From contig CAYNLY010000047.1 of assembly GCA_964398225.1 (NCBI GenBank), forward strand, positions 1-12,409: a stretch of 12,409 nucleotides of DNA. The letters run 5' to 3'. The translations under genes and the position numbers were made by a program. Every line of letters begins with the position of its first letter. Position 1 is the stretch's first letter. Below the pieces are notes generated by a model. It searched no databases. It was not told the origin of the DNA and saw nothing but the letters and a program-made list of their open reading frames with translations. The stretch comes from CAYNLY01 sp964398225. GTDB taxonomy: Bacteria > Pseudomonadota > Zetaproteobacteria > Mariprofundales > Mariprofundaceae. This document shows positions 1-7,135 of this stretch, piece by piece.

Positions 1-385
1 GGAAGATCGCGCAGGAAACCCGGCGCCCTTCGCCGATCAGGATGTTGTAGGTCCGGGCGGCGGAGCGGGAGTCCATGCACTCGATGCCGATGCCGCGCTC
101 CTTTGCGGCCGCAAGCAGCGACGGATCGGGGAAGCGCGTGAGCCGGCCCGTGCCGATGATCAGCACTTCCGGCGGCTGCTCGAAGAACAGCTCGAGATCG
201 GAGCCTTCGAGGTCATTGATCGAAGCCGGCCGCCATTCCTCGGCGAGCCGGTTCCGGTGCAGGCAGAAGGGCCGCTCGATTCGCTGTTCGTTGATTCGAA
301 GCCAGTTCTCGCCGTAGCCGGTGAACAGCAGCGTGCCCTCGTCGATCGCGGGGCTGATGTCGCCGGGGATCCGGTCGCCCTTCAG
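1..385 (-). CDS. Mth938-like domain protein (DUF498 family), partial, probable CTG start
   Basis: Small conserved protein of the Mth938/DUF498 family; its biochemical role is not established. The 128 codons visible carry features I recognise from this family: a FTGYGENWLRIN segment near residues 21-32, the RPF pair near residue 38, a central PPEVLIIGTG strand-turn near 71-80 and a SAARTYNILIGEGRRV block near 108-123. The reading frame runs off the left edge, but family length suggests only a few residues are missing. No ATG, GTG or TTG occurs in this frame before the conserved core. A CTG at 385-383 overlaps the secF TGA (CTGA) and sits 7 bases after a perfect AGGAGG, so CTG is my chosen start. 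It is the last visible gene of the tgt-yajC-secDF operon, and I recall homologues being found beside secF in other proteobacteria. Confidence 0.8.
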   Translation of the reverse strand, partial: MKGDRIPGDISPAIDEGTLLFTGYGENWLRINEQRIERPFCLHRNRLAEEWRPASINDLEGSDLELFFEQPPEVLIIGTGRLTRFPDPSLLAAAKERGIGIECMDSRSAARTYNILIGEGRRVSCAIF

Positions 386-1332
386 GGCCGCGCCTCCTGG
401 GCGCGGGTTTCCTCCTCGCTTTCGGCAAAGCGGAAGCGGCCGGCAAGCGAGAGCATGATCGGGCTTGCGATGTAGATCGACGAGTAGGTGCCGACGACGA
501 TGCCCGCGATCAGCGCGAACGCGAAGTCGTGGATGACCTCGCCGCCGAGCAGAAACAGCGCGACGACGACGAGCAGCGTGGTCAGCGAGGTCATCAGGGT
601 CCGGGCCAGGGTCTGATTGATCGACTGGTTGACGACGACGTCCTCGGGCTCGGGGTTCTTGCGCTTGCGGTTGAGCGCGAAGTTCTCGCGGATCCGGTCG
701 AAGACGACGATCGTGTCGTTCAGCGAGTAGCCGATCACGGTCAGCAGCGCGGCGATGACCGGCAGCGTGAACTCCTTGCCGGTGATCGCGAACAGGCCGA
801 CGACGATTGTGATGTCGTGGAGCAGGGCGGCGTCCGCGCCGAGCGCGAACCGGAACTCGAAGCGGAAGGTCACATAGAGAAGGATCGCAAGCATCGCGAT
901 CAGCACGGCGAGGATTCCGGCGCGGGTGAGCTCCTTGCCGACCTGGGGGCCGACGTACTCGACCCGGCGCATTTCCACGCCGTCCTTGCCGAAGGCGTCC
1001 TTGAGTCCGGCAAGGATCGCAGTGCTGATCTTCGAGGATTCCTCACCCTCCTGATTCTGGACGCGGATCAAGATCTCTTCCGGCGAGCCGAACTCCTGGA
1101 TCACCGCGTTGCCGAAGCCCTTCGGCGACAGCGCCTTGCGCACCTCGGCGATGTCCGGGGCCTTGGCGAACTTGACCTCGACCAGCGTGCCGCCGGTGAA
1201 GTCGATGCCGAAGTTCAGGCCCTTGACGGCGAGCGCGATCAGCGAGACCAGGATCATCAGGCCGGAAAAGGCGAGGGCGAGTTTGCGCTTGCCGATGAAG
1301 TCGATGTTCGTGTCGGGTCGGATCAGTTGCAT
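382..1332 (-). CDS. secF: Protein translocase subunit SecF
   Basis: Inner-membrane subunit of the SecDF accessory complex, an RND-like machine that uses the proton motive force to help pull secretory proteins through SecYEG. At 316 residues it is full length for SecF. It starts with a short cytoplasmic end and TM1 (about 17-36), then has the family signature FGIDFTGGT at 41-49, a periplasmic domain (about 50-135, with VGPQVGKEL at 127-135), and five more membrane segments. The TM4 motif GYSLNDTIVVFDRIREN is at 201-217 and GTYSSIYIASP at 281-291. The ATG lies 9 bases after the secD stop, and an AGGA overlapping that stop codon is a good ribosome site. The C-terminal tail is charged (ESEEETRAQEARP), and its last codons contain the ribosome site of the next gene. 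Confidence 0.97.
   Translation of the reverse strand: MQLIRPDTNIDFIGKRKLALAFSGLMILVSLIALAVKGLNFGIDFTGGTLVEVKFAKAPDIAEVRKALSPKGFGNAVIQEFGSPEEILIRVQNQEGEESSKISTAILAGLKDAFGKDGVEMRRVEYVGPQVGKELTRAGILAVLIAMLAILLYVTFRFEFRFALGADAALLHDITIVVGLFAITGKEFTLPVIAALLTVIGYSLNDTIVVFDRIRENFALNRKRKNPEPEDVVVNQSINQTLARTLMTSLTTLLVVVALFLLGGEVIHDFAFALIAGIVVGTYSSIYIASPIMLSLAGRFRFAESEEETRAQEARP
393..398 (-). promoter_or_regulatory. Shine-Dalgarno site deciding the CTG start of the Mth938-like gene
   Basis: A perfect AGGAGG on the minus strand lies inside the last codons of secF. It is followed by 7 bases and then CTGA, where CTG is the only plausible initiator and TGA is the secF stop. The spacing is ideal for ribosome binding and supports translational coupling of the downstream gene to secF. 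Confidence 0.65.
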
Positions 1333-1341
1333 GGGCTTATC

Positions 1342-2922
1342 CTAGATGCTCAGGGATTCGACGCGCTTCTTGCGGCCGTAGGCCGCGGCAACCATCGCGC
1401 GCGTGACGGTGATGGCGGTGAACATCGAGGCGAGGATGCCGACCGACAGCGTCACCGCAAAGCCCTTGACCGGGCCGGAGCCGAACTGGAAGAGCACGAT
1501 CGCGGCGATCAGCGTGGTGATGTTCGCATCGACGATCGTCGAGAACGCCTTGTCGTAGCCGCCGTCGATCGCGGCAAGCGGCGTCTTGCCGAGATGGAGC
1601 TCCTCACGGATGCGCTCGAAGATCAGCACGTTCGCATCCACCGCCATGCCCACGGTGAGCACGATGCCGGCGATGCCGGGAAGCGTGAGGGTTGCGCCGA
1701 TCAGGCTCATCGCGGCAACGATCAGCACGAGGTTGAACACCAGCGCGACGTCCGCGATCAGCCCGAACAGGCGGTAGTAGACCGCCATGAAAATCAGCAC
1801 GAGGACCGCGCCGATGATGATCGAGTTCAGTCCCTGCTCGATCGAGTCGGCGCCGAGGCTCGGGCCAATCGAACGCTCCTCGACGACCTTGACCGGCGCC
1901 GGCAGTGCGCCTGCGCGGAGCACAATCGCCAGATCATGCGCTTCCTGGGGCGTGAAGCTGCCGGTGATCTGGGCGGTGCCGCCGGGGATGCGTTCGCGGA
2001 TCACCGGCGCGCTCATCACAACCCCCTCGAGGATGATCGCAAAGCGCTCGCCGACATGCTGGGCCGTGAGCCGGTCGAACTTGCGCGCGCCCTTGCTGTT
2101 GAACTTCAGCGTGACCGCGTACTCGTTGAAGCGGCGGTCGATGGAGACGCGGGCGTCGGCGACCTCGGTGCCCGAAAGCTCCGTGCGCTTCTTCAGCAGA
2201 TACGGCTGGCGGAACACCTTGCCGCCGCGCATCTCGGGCTTGCCGTACATGATGATGTCGCCGGGGGGGATGTCGCCGGCCAGCGCCTTGTCGAGATCGC
2301 CCTTTTCGTCGACCAGTTTGAACTCGAGCTGCGCGGTGCGCCCGATCAGCTTCTTCGCGTGCGCGGTGTCCTCGTAGCCGGGGATCTGAACGAGGATCCG
2401 GCGCTTGCCCTGCTTGACGATTACGGGCTCGGTCGTGCCGAGCGCGTCGATCCGGCTGCGGATGACCTCGATGGCCTGTTCGACCGCGAACTTGCGCGTT
2501 TCATCGGCCACCTGGGGCTTCAGCACAAGCCGGATGACGGCGCCTTCGCCGCCAAGCTGATAGTTGTTCCCCAGCTCCTTGCCGAGCAGCTCGCGCGCGG
2601 CACCTGCCTTGCCGGAATCCCGGATCTCGACCTCGATCGTGTCGTTCACGGCGTCGATCCGCCGGTAGCGGATCTTCGCGCCCCGCAGGGTCTGGCGCAC
2701 CGCGTCGACATCCTCCTCGACCGTGCGCGCCACCGCCTTGTCCACGTCCACATCGAGCACCAGGTGCACGCCGCCCTTCAGGTCCAGGCCGAGGTTCAGC
2801 GGCTTGCTGAAGCTTTCGGGCCACCAGGCGGGCGGCTGGGTCAGGTTGGGCAGCGTGGCCATCAGCGAGCCGACGAGCACCGCAAGGATCAGCCAGACTT
2901 TCCAGCGGGGGTAGCTATGCAT
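1342..2922 (-). CDS. secD: Protein translocase subunit SecD
   Basis: Partner of SecF in the proton-driven SecDF complex. It has 526 residues, shorter than the roughly 615 of E. coli SecD but normal for many proteobacteria. Visible features are an N-terminal membrane segment (about 9-25), the signature GLDLKGG at 45-51, a large periplasmic region including the P1 head (about residues 55-340), and a C-terminal bundle of five membrane helices. The RND-type motif AVDANVLIFERIREE lies near residues 424-438, with the Asp expected for proton relay. A GAAGGA ribosome site precedes the ATG by about 8 bases. It follows yajC after 33 bases and precedes secF by 9, so the three are one transcription unit. 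Confidence 0.97.
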   Translation of the reverse strand: MHSYPRWKVWLILAVLVGSLMATLPNLTQPPAWWPESFSKPLNLGLDLKGGVHLVLDVDVDKAVARTVEEDVDAVRQTLRGAKIRYRRIDAVNDTIEVEIRDSGKAGAARELLGKELGNNYQLGGEGAVIRLVLKPQVADETRKFAVEQAIEVIRSRIDALGTTEPVIVKQGKRRILVQIPGYEDTAHAKKLIGRTAQLEFKLVDEKGDLDKALAGDIPPGDIIMYGKPEMRGGKVFRQPYLLKKRTELSGTEVADARVSIDRRFNEYAVTLKFNSKGARKFDRLTAQHVGERFAIILEGVVMSAPVIRERIPGGTAQITGSFTPQEAHDLAIVLRAGALPAPVKVVEERSIGPSLGADSIEQGLNSIIIGAVLVLIFMAVYYRLFGLIADVALVFNLVLIVAAMSLIGATLTLPGIAGIVLTVGMAVDANVLIFERIREELHLGKTPLAAIDGGYDKAFSTIVDANITTLIAAIVLFQFGSGPVKGFAVTLSVGILASMFTAITVTRAMVAAAYGRKKRVESLSI

Positions 2923-2955
2923 TGCTTGCTTCCTTCACACAGGCTTTAGGCGGCG

Positions 2956-3315
2956 TCACTCGGCGAGCGCCGCAACCGAATCGCGCTTGATGCGGATACG
3001 CACGCCGTCGGCGATCTCGACCTTCAGCACGTCTTCCTTGACGTCCACGATCTGGCCGAAGATGCCGCCGCTGGTCACGATCTTGTCGCCTTTCTTGAGG
3101 CTTTCGACCATCGCGCGGTGCTGCTTCATCCGCTTCTGCTGCGGGCGGATGAGCAGGAAATAGAAGATCACCATGATCAGGATCAGCGGCACCAGCGAGG
3201 CGAATCCGCCCTGGGCTCCGGCGGCGGCCGCCTCGGCATGGGCGAGATTCGGCAGGCCGATGAGCGCGGCCGCGCCCAGAGCGAGGATCGTCGAATGCGT
3301 GGTCGTACGGGTCAT
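2956..3315 (-). CDS. yajC: Preprotein translocase accessory subunit YajC
   Basis: Small single-span inner-membrane protein that joins SecD and SecF. The core is typical: a hydrophobic span around residues 40-57 ending in the hallmark LLIRPQQKRMKQH, then a short cytoplasmic domain with KKGDKIVTSGGIFGQI and a final IKRDSVAALAE. The chosen start gives 119 residues because an AGGAG lies 8 bases upstream; an ATG nine codons further up (3342) overlaps the tgt stop but has no comparable ribosome site. The region before the main span looks like a cleavable signal peptide (basic MTRTTTHS, hydrophobic stretch, then NLAHA-EA), so the mature protein could have a short alanine-rich periplasmic N-terminus. 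It lies between tgt and secD in the usual order. Confidence 0.95.
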   Translation of the reverse strand: MTRTTTHSTILALGAAALIGLPNLAHAEAAAAGAQGGFASLVPLILIMVIFYFLLIRPQQKRMKQHRAMVESLKKGDKIVTSGGIFGQIVDVKEDVLKVEIADGVRIRIKRDSVAALAE

Positions 3316-3323
3316 GTCGATAA

Positions 3324-3328
3324 CTCCT
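3324..3328 (-). promoter_or_regulatory. Ribosome binding site choosing the yajC start
   Basis: AGGAG on the minus strand, 8 bases before the ATG at 3315. It lies between the two candidate ATGs of yajC and therefore favours the downstream one, which also removes an awkward extra stretch (MIRQSGVID) ahead of the signal-like segment. Confidence 0.65.
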
Positions 3329-3338
3329 GATTGGCGAA

Positions 3339-4490
3339 TCATTCCGGGCGCGCATCGCGCCCGGCGGCTGTCCCACCGGACTGCTGGCGACGACGGAACC
3401 GGTCACGGAACTCGGGCCAGCGCCCCTCCTCGATGGCGGACCTCGCCCGGCGCATGAGCGCGCAATAGTAGTGAAGGTTGTGCAGGGTGTTCAACCTCGG
3501 GCTGAGAATCTCGCCGGCGACATAAAGGTGGCGCAGGTAGGCGCGTGAAAAGTTGCGGCAGGTGTAGCAGTCGCAGCCTTCCATGATCGGGCGCGGATCG
3601 TCGGCGTAGGCGGCGTTCTTGATGTTGATGCGTCCGTCGTCGGTGAACAGCGTGCCGTTGCGCGCGTTGCGCGTGGGCATCACGCAGTCGAACATGTCGA
3701 TGCCCCGATCGATGCCCTCGATGAGATCGAGCGGCGTGCCCACGCCCATCAGATAGCGCGGTTTGTCCTGCGGCAGGTGGGGCGCGAGCGCATCCAGCAC
3801 CGCGAGCATCTCCTCCTTGGGTTCGCCGACCGAAAGCCCGCCGATTGCCATGCCCTCGAAGCCGATCGCTTCAAGGCGTTCGAGCGATTCCAGCCGGAGA
3901 TCGGGATGCATGCCGCCCTGAACAATGCCGAACAGCGCCTGCCGCGGGTTCGGCGGCAGAAGCTCCCGGCATTGCTGGGCCCAGCGCATCGAAAGCTCCA
4001 TCGAGGCGCGCGCCTCGTCCCTGCCGGCCGGATAGGGCGTGCATTCGTCGAAGACCATGACGATGTCGCTGCCGAGCTTGCGCTGGATCTCGATGCTTTC
4101 CCTGGGTCCGAGAAAGACTTCGGAACCGTCGATGTGCGAGCGGAAGCGCACGCCGTCCGGCTCGATCCGCCGAAGCTTGCCGAGCGACCAGACCTGAAAG
4201 CCGCCCGAATCGGTCAGGATGGGGCGGCTCCAGCCCATGAACCGGTGCAGCCCGCCCATCCGCTCGATCAGATCGGCGCCCGGGCGCAGCATCAGATGGT
4301 AGGTGTTGGCCAGAATGATCTCCGCGCCGAGGCTTTCCAGCTCGTCGGGCGTCGTCGCCTTGACCGTGGCCTGGGTGCCCACCGGCATGAACACCGGCGT
4401 TTCTACCACGCTGTGCGCCAGCTGCAGCCGCCCGCGGCGGGCAAACCCCGTGGCGTCCCGGGTTAGGAGTTCGAAGGCGAGCGCGCTCAT
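3339..4490 (-). CDS. tgt: Queuine tRNA-ribosyltransferase (tRNA-guanine transglycosylase)
   Basis: Cytosolic enzyme that swaps guanine-34 in tRNAs with GUN anticodons for the queuosine precursor preQ1. At 383 residues it is the normal bacterial length. Catalytic and substrate motifs are intact: the general-base Asp94 in ILTDSGGFQV, Asp148 in VFDECTPYP, GIVQGG at 188-193, GGLSVGE at 217-223, and the nucleophile Asp268 in MFDCVMPTRNARNG. The zinc site is complete, with Cys306, Cys308, Cys311 and His337 at the family spacing. Its 3' end lies just ahead of yajC, and tgt-yajC-secDF is a widespread proteobacterial order. The usual partner queA is not in the window. No strong Shine-Dalgarno precedes the ATG, but FELL close to the N-terminus agrees with this start. 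Confidence 0.97.
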   Translation of the reverse strand: MSALAFELLTRDATGFARRGRLQLAHSVVETPVFMPVGTQATVKATTPDELESLGAEIILANTYHLMLRPGADLIERMGGLHRFMGWSRPILTDSGGFQVWSLGKLRRIEPDGVRFRSHIDGSEVFLGPRESIEIQRKLGSDIVMVFDECTPYPAGRDEARASMELSMRWAQQCRELLPPNPRQALFGIVQGGMHPDLRLESLERLEAIGFEGMAIGGLSVGEPKEEMLAVLDALAPHLPQDKPRYLMGVGTPLDLIEGIDRGIDMFDCVMPTRNARNGTLFTDDGRINIKNAAYADDPRPIMEGCDCYTCRNFSRAYLRHLYVAGEILSPRLNTLHNLHYYCALMRRARSAIEEGRWPEFRDRFRRRQQSGGTAAGRDARPE

Positions 4491-4555
4491 CGCGGCGCAG
4501 CCTGCCGGCGCCGGGGGCGTGCGGCAACCGGGCCGCTTCCGTCCGGGGCCTGGCT

Positions 4556-4584
4556 GTGCTAGAAGTCGGGGTGTGAGTGGTCAA
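4556..4584 (-). promoter_or_regulatory. Candidate sigma70 promoter for the tgt-yajC-secDF operon
   Basis: On the minus strand, TTGACC (4584-4579, five of six matches to the -35 consensus) is followed by exactly 17 bases and TAGCAC (4561-4556, a weak -10). The predicted start near 4549 would leave a GC-rich leader of about 60 bases before the tgt ATG. The -35 box lies inside the first codons of sdhC, and the -10 overlaps the candidate -10 of sdhC on the other strand. Confidence 0.45.
4557..4565 (+). promoter_or_regulatory. Candidate extended -10 promoter for the sdh operon
   Basis: TGCTAGAAG on the plus strand reads as an extended -10 (TGn followed by TAGAAG, four of six matches). The -35 position holds only a poor match (TTCCGT at 4537-4542, 17-base spacing). 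If used, transcription would start near 4572, almost exactly at the GTG start of sdhC, giving a leaderless message. This is inference from a short motif. Confidence 0.3.
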
Positions 4585-4980
4585 GGAAATCTTCCATCAT
4601 CGAGGTCGGGAACGCGCCCCCGGCCGCTGTCGCCCCGGCTTTCGATCTACCGCTGGCGGGCGCCGATGCTGGCAAGCCTTCTGCATCGGGCGAGCGGCAT
4701 CGTGCTCGTGCTGTTCGTGCCGCTCTATCTGTGGCTGCTGCACCTGATGACCGGAAGCCCCGAGAGCTTCGCCCAGGCGCAGGCCTGGATGCACACGCCG
4801 CTTGGCAGGCTGCTGTTCTGGGGGGTGGGTGCGGCCCTGATCTACCATTTCGCGAACGGTATCCGCTTCCTGCTGCTGGATCTCGGAGTCGGCGAAAGCA
4901 GGCGGGCGATGCGCGCAAGCGCCCGCTTCGTGCTCGGGCTTTTCGCCGGTAGTCTGATCGCGCTGGGGGTGCTGCTGTGA
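4573..4980 (+). CDS. sdhC: Succinate dehydrogenase cytochrome b556 subunit
   Basis: Membrane anchor subunit of complex II; with SdhD it binds haem b and ubiquinone. The 135 residues hold a short N-terminal arm with RPLSPRLSIYRW (about 17-28), the quinone-site segment ASLLHRASG with Ser35 and Arg39, and three membrane helices. YHFANGIRFLLLDLG at 91-105 supplies the haem ligand His92. The start is GTG 4573, the only ATG/GTG/TTG in frame near the conserved core. It gives a length close to the family norm of 125-130, but there is no convincing Shine-Dalgarno before it. The stop overlaps the sdhD GTG start (GTGA). It is divergent from tgt and is the first gene of the sdh operon. Confidence 0.93.
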   Translation: MSGQGNLPSSRSGTRPRPLSPRLSIYRWRAPMLASLLHRASGIVLVLFVPLYLWLLHLMTGSPESFAQAQAWMHTPLGRLLFWGVGAALIYHFANGIRFLLLDLGVGESRRAMRASARFVLGLFAGSLIALGVLL

Positions 4981-5339
4981 GGCTGACGAAGGAACCCGGC
5001 GCGGCCCACGACGGCTTCGACGACTGGTACTGGCAGCGGCTTTCGGCCGTGGTGCTGGCCGTGCTGCTGCCGCTGCCGTTCGCGCTGCTGGTCGCGGTCT
5101 ACGCCGGCGCGGTGGATCAGATCGGCCTGTTCGACATCATGGACCACATCCTCTCCCGCTTGCTGCACACGCTCTTGATCGTCGCGCTGCTCGTGCATGC
5201 CTATCTGGGGCTCAAGGTCATCATCGAGGACTACGTCCCAGTCATCGGCTGGCGGGTGCTTCTGATCGGCGGCATGCTGGTGACGATGGCCGGATTCGGC
5301 GTCTGGTGGCTGGCCATCATCTGGGCCTGGGGGGGATGA
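4977..5339 (+). CDS. sdhD: Succinate dehydrogenase hydrophobic membrane anchor subunit
   Basis: Second membrane anchor of complex II. It has 120 residues with three hydrophobic helices at roughly 23-43, 60-82 and 91-116. The family signature HAYLGLKVIIEDYV begins at His74, the likely axial haem ligand, and ends with Asp85-Tyr86, the DY pair that lines the quinone site. It starts at a GTG that overlaps the sdhC stop by four bases, with a G-rich GGGGGTG just upstream as the ribosome site. Its own TGA overlaps the ATGATG start of sdhA. Low sequence conservation is normal for this subunit; the assignment rests on the signature plus its place between sdhC and sdhA. Confidence 0.94.
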   Translation: MRLTKEPGAAHDGFDDWYWQRLSAVVLAVLLPLPFALLVAVYAGAVDQIGLFDIMDHILSRLLHTLLIVALLVHAYLGLKVIIEDYVPVIGWRVLLIGGMLVTMAGFGVWWLAIIWAWGG

Positions 5340-7135
5340 TGTCGTACCTGAATACGGACCGCGTCGTTCACCATTTCCACGATGTGGTCATCGTCGGCTC
5401 GGGCGGCGCCGGGATGCGCTGCGCGCTGCAGCTTGCCGATGCCGGACACCGCGTGGCGGTCGTGACCAAGGTGCTGCCCACGCGCTCGCACACGGTGGCG
5501 GCCCAGGGCGGCATCAACGCGGCGCTCGGGAACGTGATCCCGGACAACTGGCTGTGGCACATGTTCGACACCGTCAAGGGCTCGGATTACCTGGGCGATC
5601 AGGATGCCATCGAATATCTCTGCCGGGTGGCGCCGGTCGTCGTCCGCGAGCTCGAACATCAGGGCGTGCCGTTCTCCCGGATCGAGGACGGCCGCATCTA
5701 CCAGCGGCCGTTCGGCGGTCAGTCCCGCGAGTTCGGCAAGGGTGGCCAGGCCGCGCGCACCTGTGCCGCGGCCGACCGGACGGGCCATGCGATCCTGCAC
5801 ACCCTGTATCAGCAGAACCTGCGCGCGGGCACGCATTTCTTCGAGGAGTTCTTCGCGCTCGATCTGGTGATGGCCGAGGGGGGCTGCCGGGGCGTCATGG
5901 CCTGGGAAATTGCCGAGGGCCGGCTGCATCTGTTCCAGGCCAAGGCGGTGATCCTGGCCACCGGCGGCGCCGGCCGCATCTTCCGGACGACGACGAATGC
6001 GCACATCTGCACGGGCGACGGCGGGGCGCTCGCGCTCGATGCGGGCCTGCCGCTCGAGGACATGGAGTTCTTCCAGTTTCATCCCACCGGCATCGCCCAC
6101 GTGGGGCCGCTGATCACCGAGGGCGTGCGCGGCGAGGGCGGCTACCTGATCAACAGCGAGGGCGAGCGCTTTATGGAGCGCTATGCGCCACACGCGAAGG
6201 ATCTCGCCAGCCGCGACGTCGTCTCGCGCGCGATCGCGCAGGAGATCCGCGAGGGCCGAGGCTGCGGGCCCGACAAGGACTACGTGCTGCTCAAGCTCGA
6301 TCATCTCGGGCGCGACCTGATCATGAGCCGGCTGCCGAACATTCACGAGCTTGCGCTTCGCTTCGCGCATGTGGACTGCACGAAGGAGCCGATTCCGGTG
6401 CAGCCGACCGCGCACTACACGATGGGCGGCATTCCGACGAACCGCTTCGGCGAGGTCGTCGTGCCCAAGGGCAGAAACAAGGAACATGTCGTGCCCGGTC
6501 TGTACGCGATCGGCGAGGCCGCCTGCGTCTCGGTGCACGGCGCGAACCGGCTGGGCGGCAACTCGCTGCTGGAGATCATCGTCTTCGGGCGCGCCTGCGG
6601 GCGCCGCGTGCTCGAATGGCTGGAGGAACAGCGCTACCACGAGAAGGTGGAACCGGATTGCTGGGAGCCGGCCGCGGCCCGCGTGGACCGCTGGCTTGCC
6701 AGCGCCGGTCGCGGCGACGGGATGCGGATCGCCCAGATCCGCGAAGGCATGCAGAGCGTGATGCAGGAGCATTTCAGCGTCTATCGCACCGAGGCCTCGA
6801 TGAAGGAGGGCCTTGCCCGGCTGCGCGAGCTCGAGCAGGCGCTTTCCGATGCCCGGATCGACGACAAGGAACAGGTGTTCAACACCGAGCTGATCGAGGC
6901 GCTGGAGCTCGAGAATCTGATGAAGCTTGCGCGGGTGACCGCCGAGGGGGCGCTTGCCCGCACCGAGTCCCGCGGCGCCCATGCCCGGGACGATTATCCC
7001 GAGCGGGACGACGAGAACTGGCTCAAGCACACGCTGGCCTACTACCGGCAGGGCAAGGTGAAGCTCGATTACAAGCCGGTGCGGCTGGAGCCGATCAGTG
7101 TGCCGTCGTTCCCGCCGATGGAGCGGGTGTACTGA
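5336..7135 (+). CDS. sdhA: Succinate dehydrogenase flavoprotein subunit
   Basis: Catalytic FAD subunit of complex II that oxidises succinate to fumarate on the cytoplasmic face of the inner membrane. From ATG 5336 it has 599 residues, as expected. Visible features are the FAD dinucleotide fold VVIVGSGGAGMRCA (about 17-30), the SHTVAAQGGINAALG block with His52 as the covalent FAD attachment site, FHPTG near 248, the catalytic Arg near 292 in ASRDVVSR, HYTMGGIPTN with a substrate His near 360, and GANRLGGNSLLE near 402-413 with the substrate Arg. All expected active-site residues are present. Two tandem ATGs (5336 and 5339) are possible starts; the first overlaps the sdhD stop and follows a G-run. 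It couples to sdhB through a TGATG junction. Covalent FAD loading probably depends on the SdhE encoded downstream. Confidence 0.98.
   Translation: MMSYLNTDRVVHHFHDVVIVGSGGAGMRCALQLADAGHRVAVVTKVLPTRSHTVAAQGGINAALGNVIPDNWLWHMFDTVKGSDYLGDQDAIEYLCRVAPVVVRELEHQGVPFSRIEDGRIYQRPFGGQSREFGKGGQAARTCAAADRTGHAILHTLYQQNLRAGTHFFEEFFALDLVMAEGGCRGVMAWEIAEGRLHLFQAKAVILATGGAGRIFRTTTNAHICTGDGGALALDAGLPLEDMEFFQFHPTGIAHVGPLITEGVRGEGGYLINSEGERFMERYAPHAKDLASRDVVSRAIAQEIREGRGCGPDKDYVLLKLDHLGRDLIMSRLPNIHELALRFAHVDCTKEPIPVQPTAHYTMGGIPTNRFGEVVVPKGRNKEHVVPGLYAIGEAACVSVHGANRLGGNSLLEIIVFGRACGRRVLEWLEEQRYHEKVEPDCWEPAAARVDRWLASAGRGDGMRIAQIREGMQSVMQEHFSVYRTEASMKEGLARLRELEQALSDARIDDKEQVFNTELIEALELENLMKLARVTAEGALARTESRGAHARDDYPERDDENWLKHTLAYYRQGKVKLDYKPVRLEPISVPSFPPMERVY

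Noticed and set aside
529..2949. Plus-strand open frame of 806 codons opposite secD and secF
   Set aside because: The translation is a low-complexity run of D, R, E, A, H and Q with no domain, as expected from the antisense of GC-rich genes. SecD and SecF on the other strand are unmistakable.
2956..3342. Longer yajC from the ATG at 3342
   Set aside because: It overlaps the tgt stop, but the AGGAG lies between the two ATGs and serves the downstream one. It remains a possible alternative.
4491..4555. GC-rich tgt leader as a possible riboswitch (preQ1)
   Set aside because: The short leader is mostly G and C without the A-rich tail and loop pattern of preQ1 riboswitches, and no convincing fold was seen by eye.
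5231..7030. Minus-strand open frame of 599 codons opposite sdhA
   Set aside because: It is an antisense shadow of sdhA, which has every catalytic motif. The shadow has no recognisable family and biased composition.
5554..7134. Extension of the sdhB frame upstream through sdhA
   Set aside because: This frame is open by chance within sdhA and gives Arg/Ala/Gly-rich nonsense. SdhB starts at 7135, where family similarity and the TGATG junction coincide.
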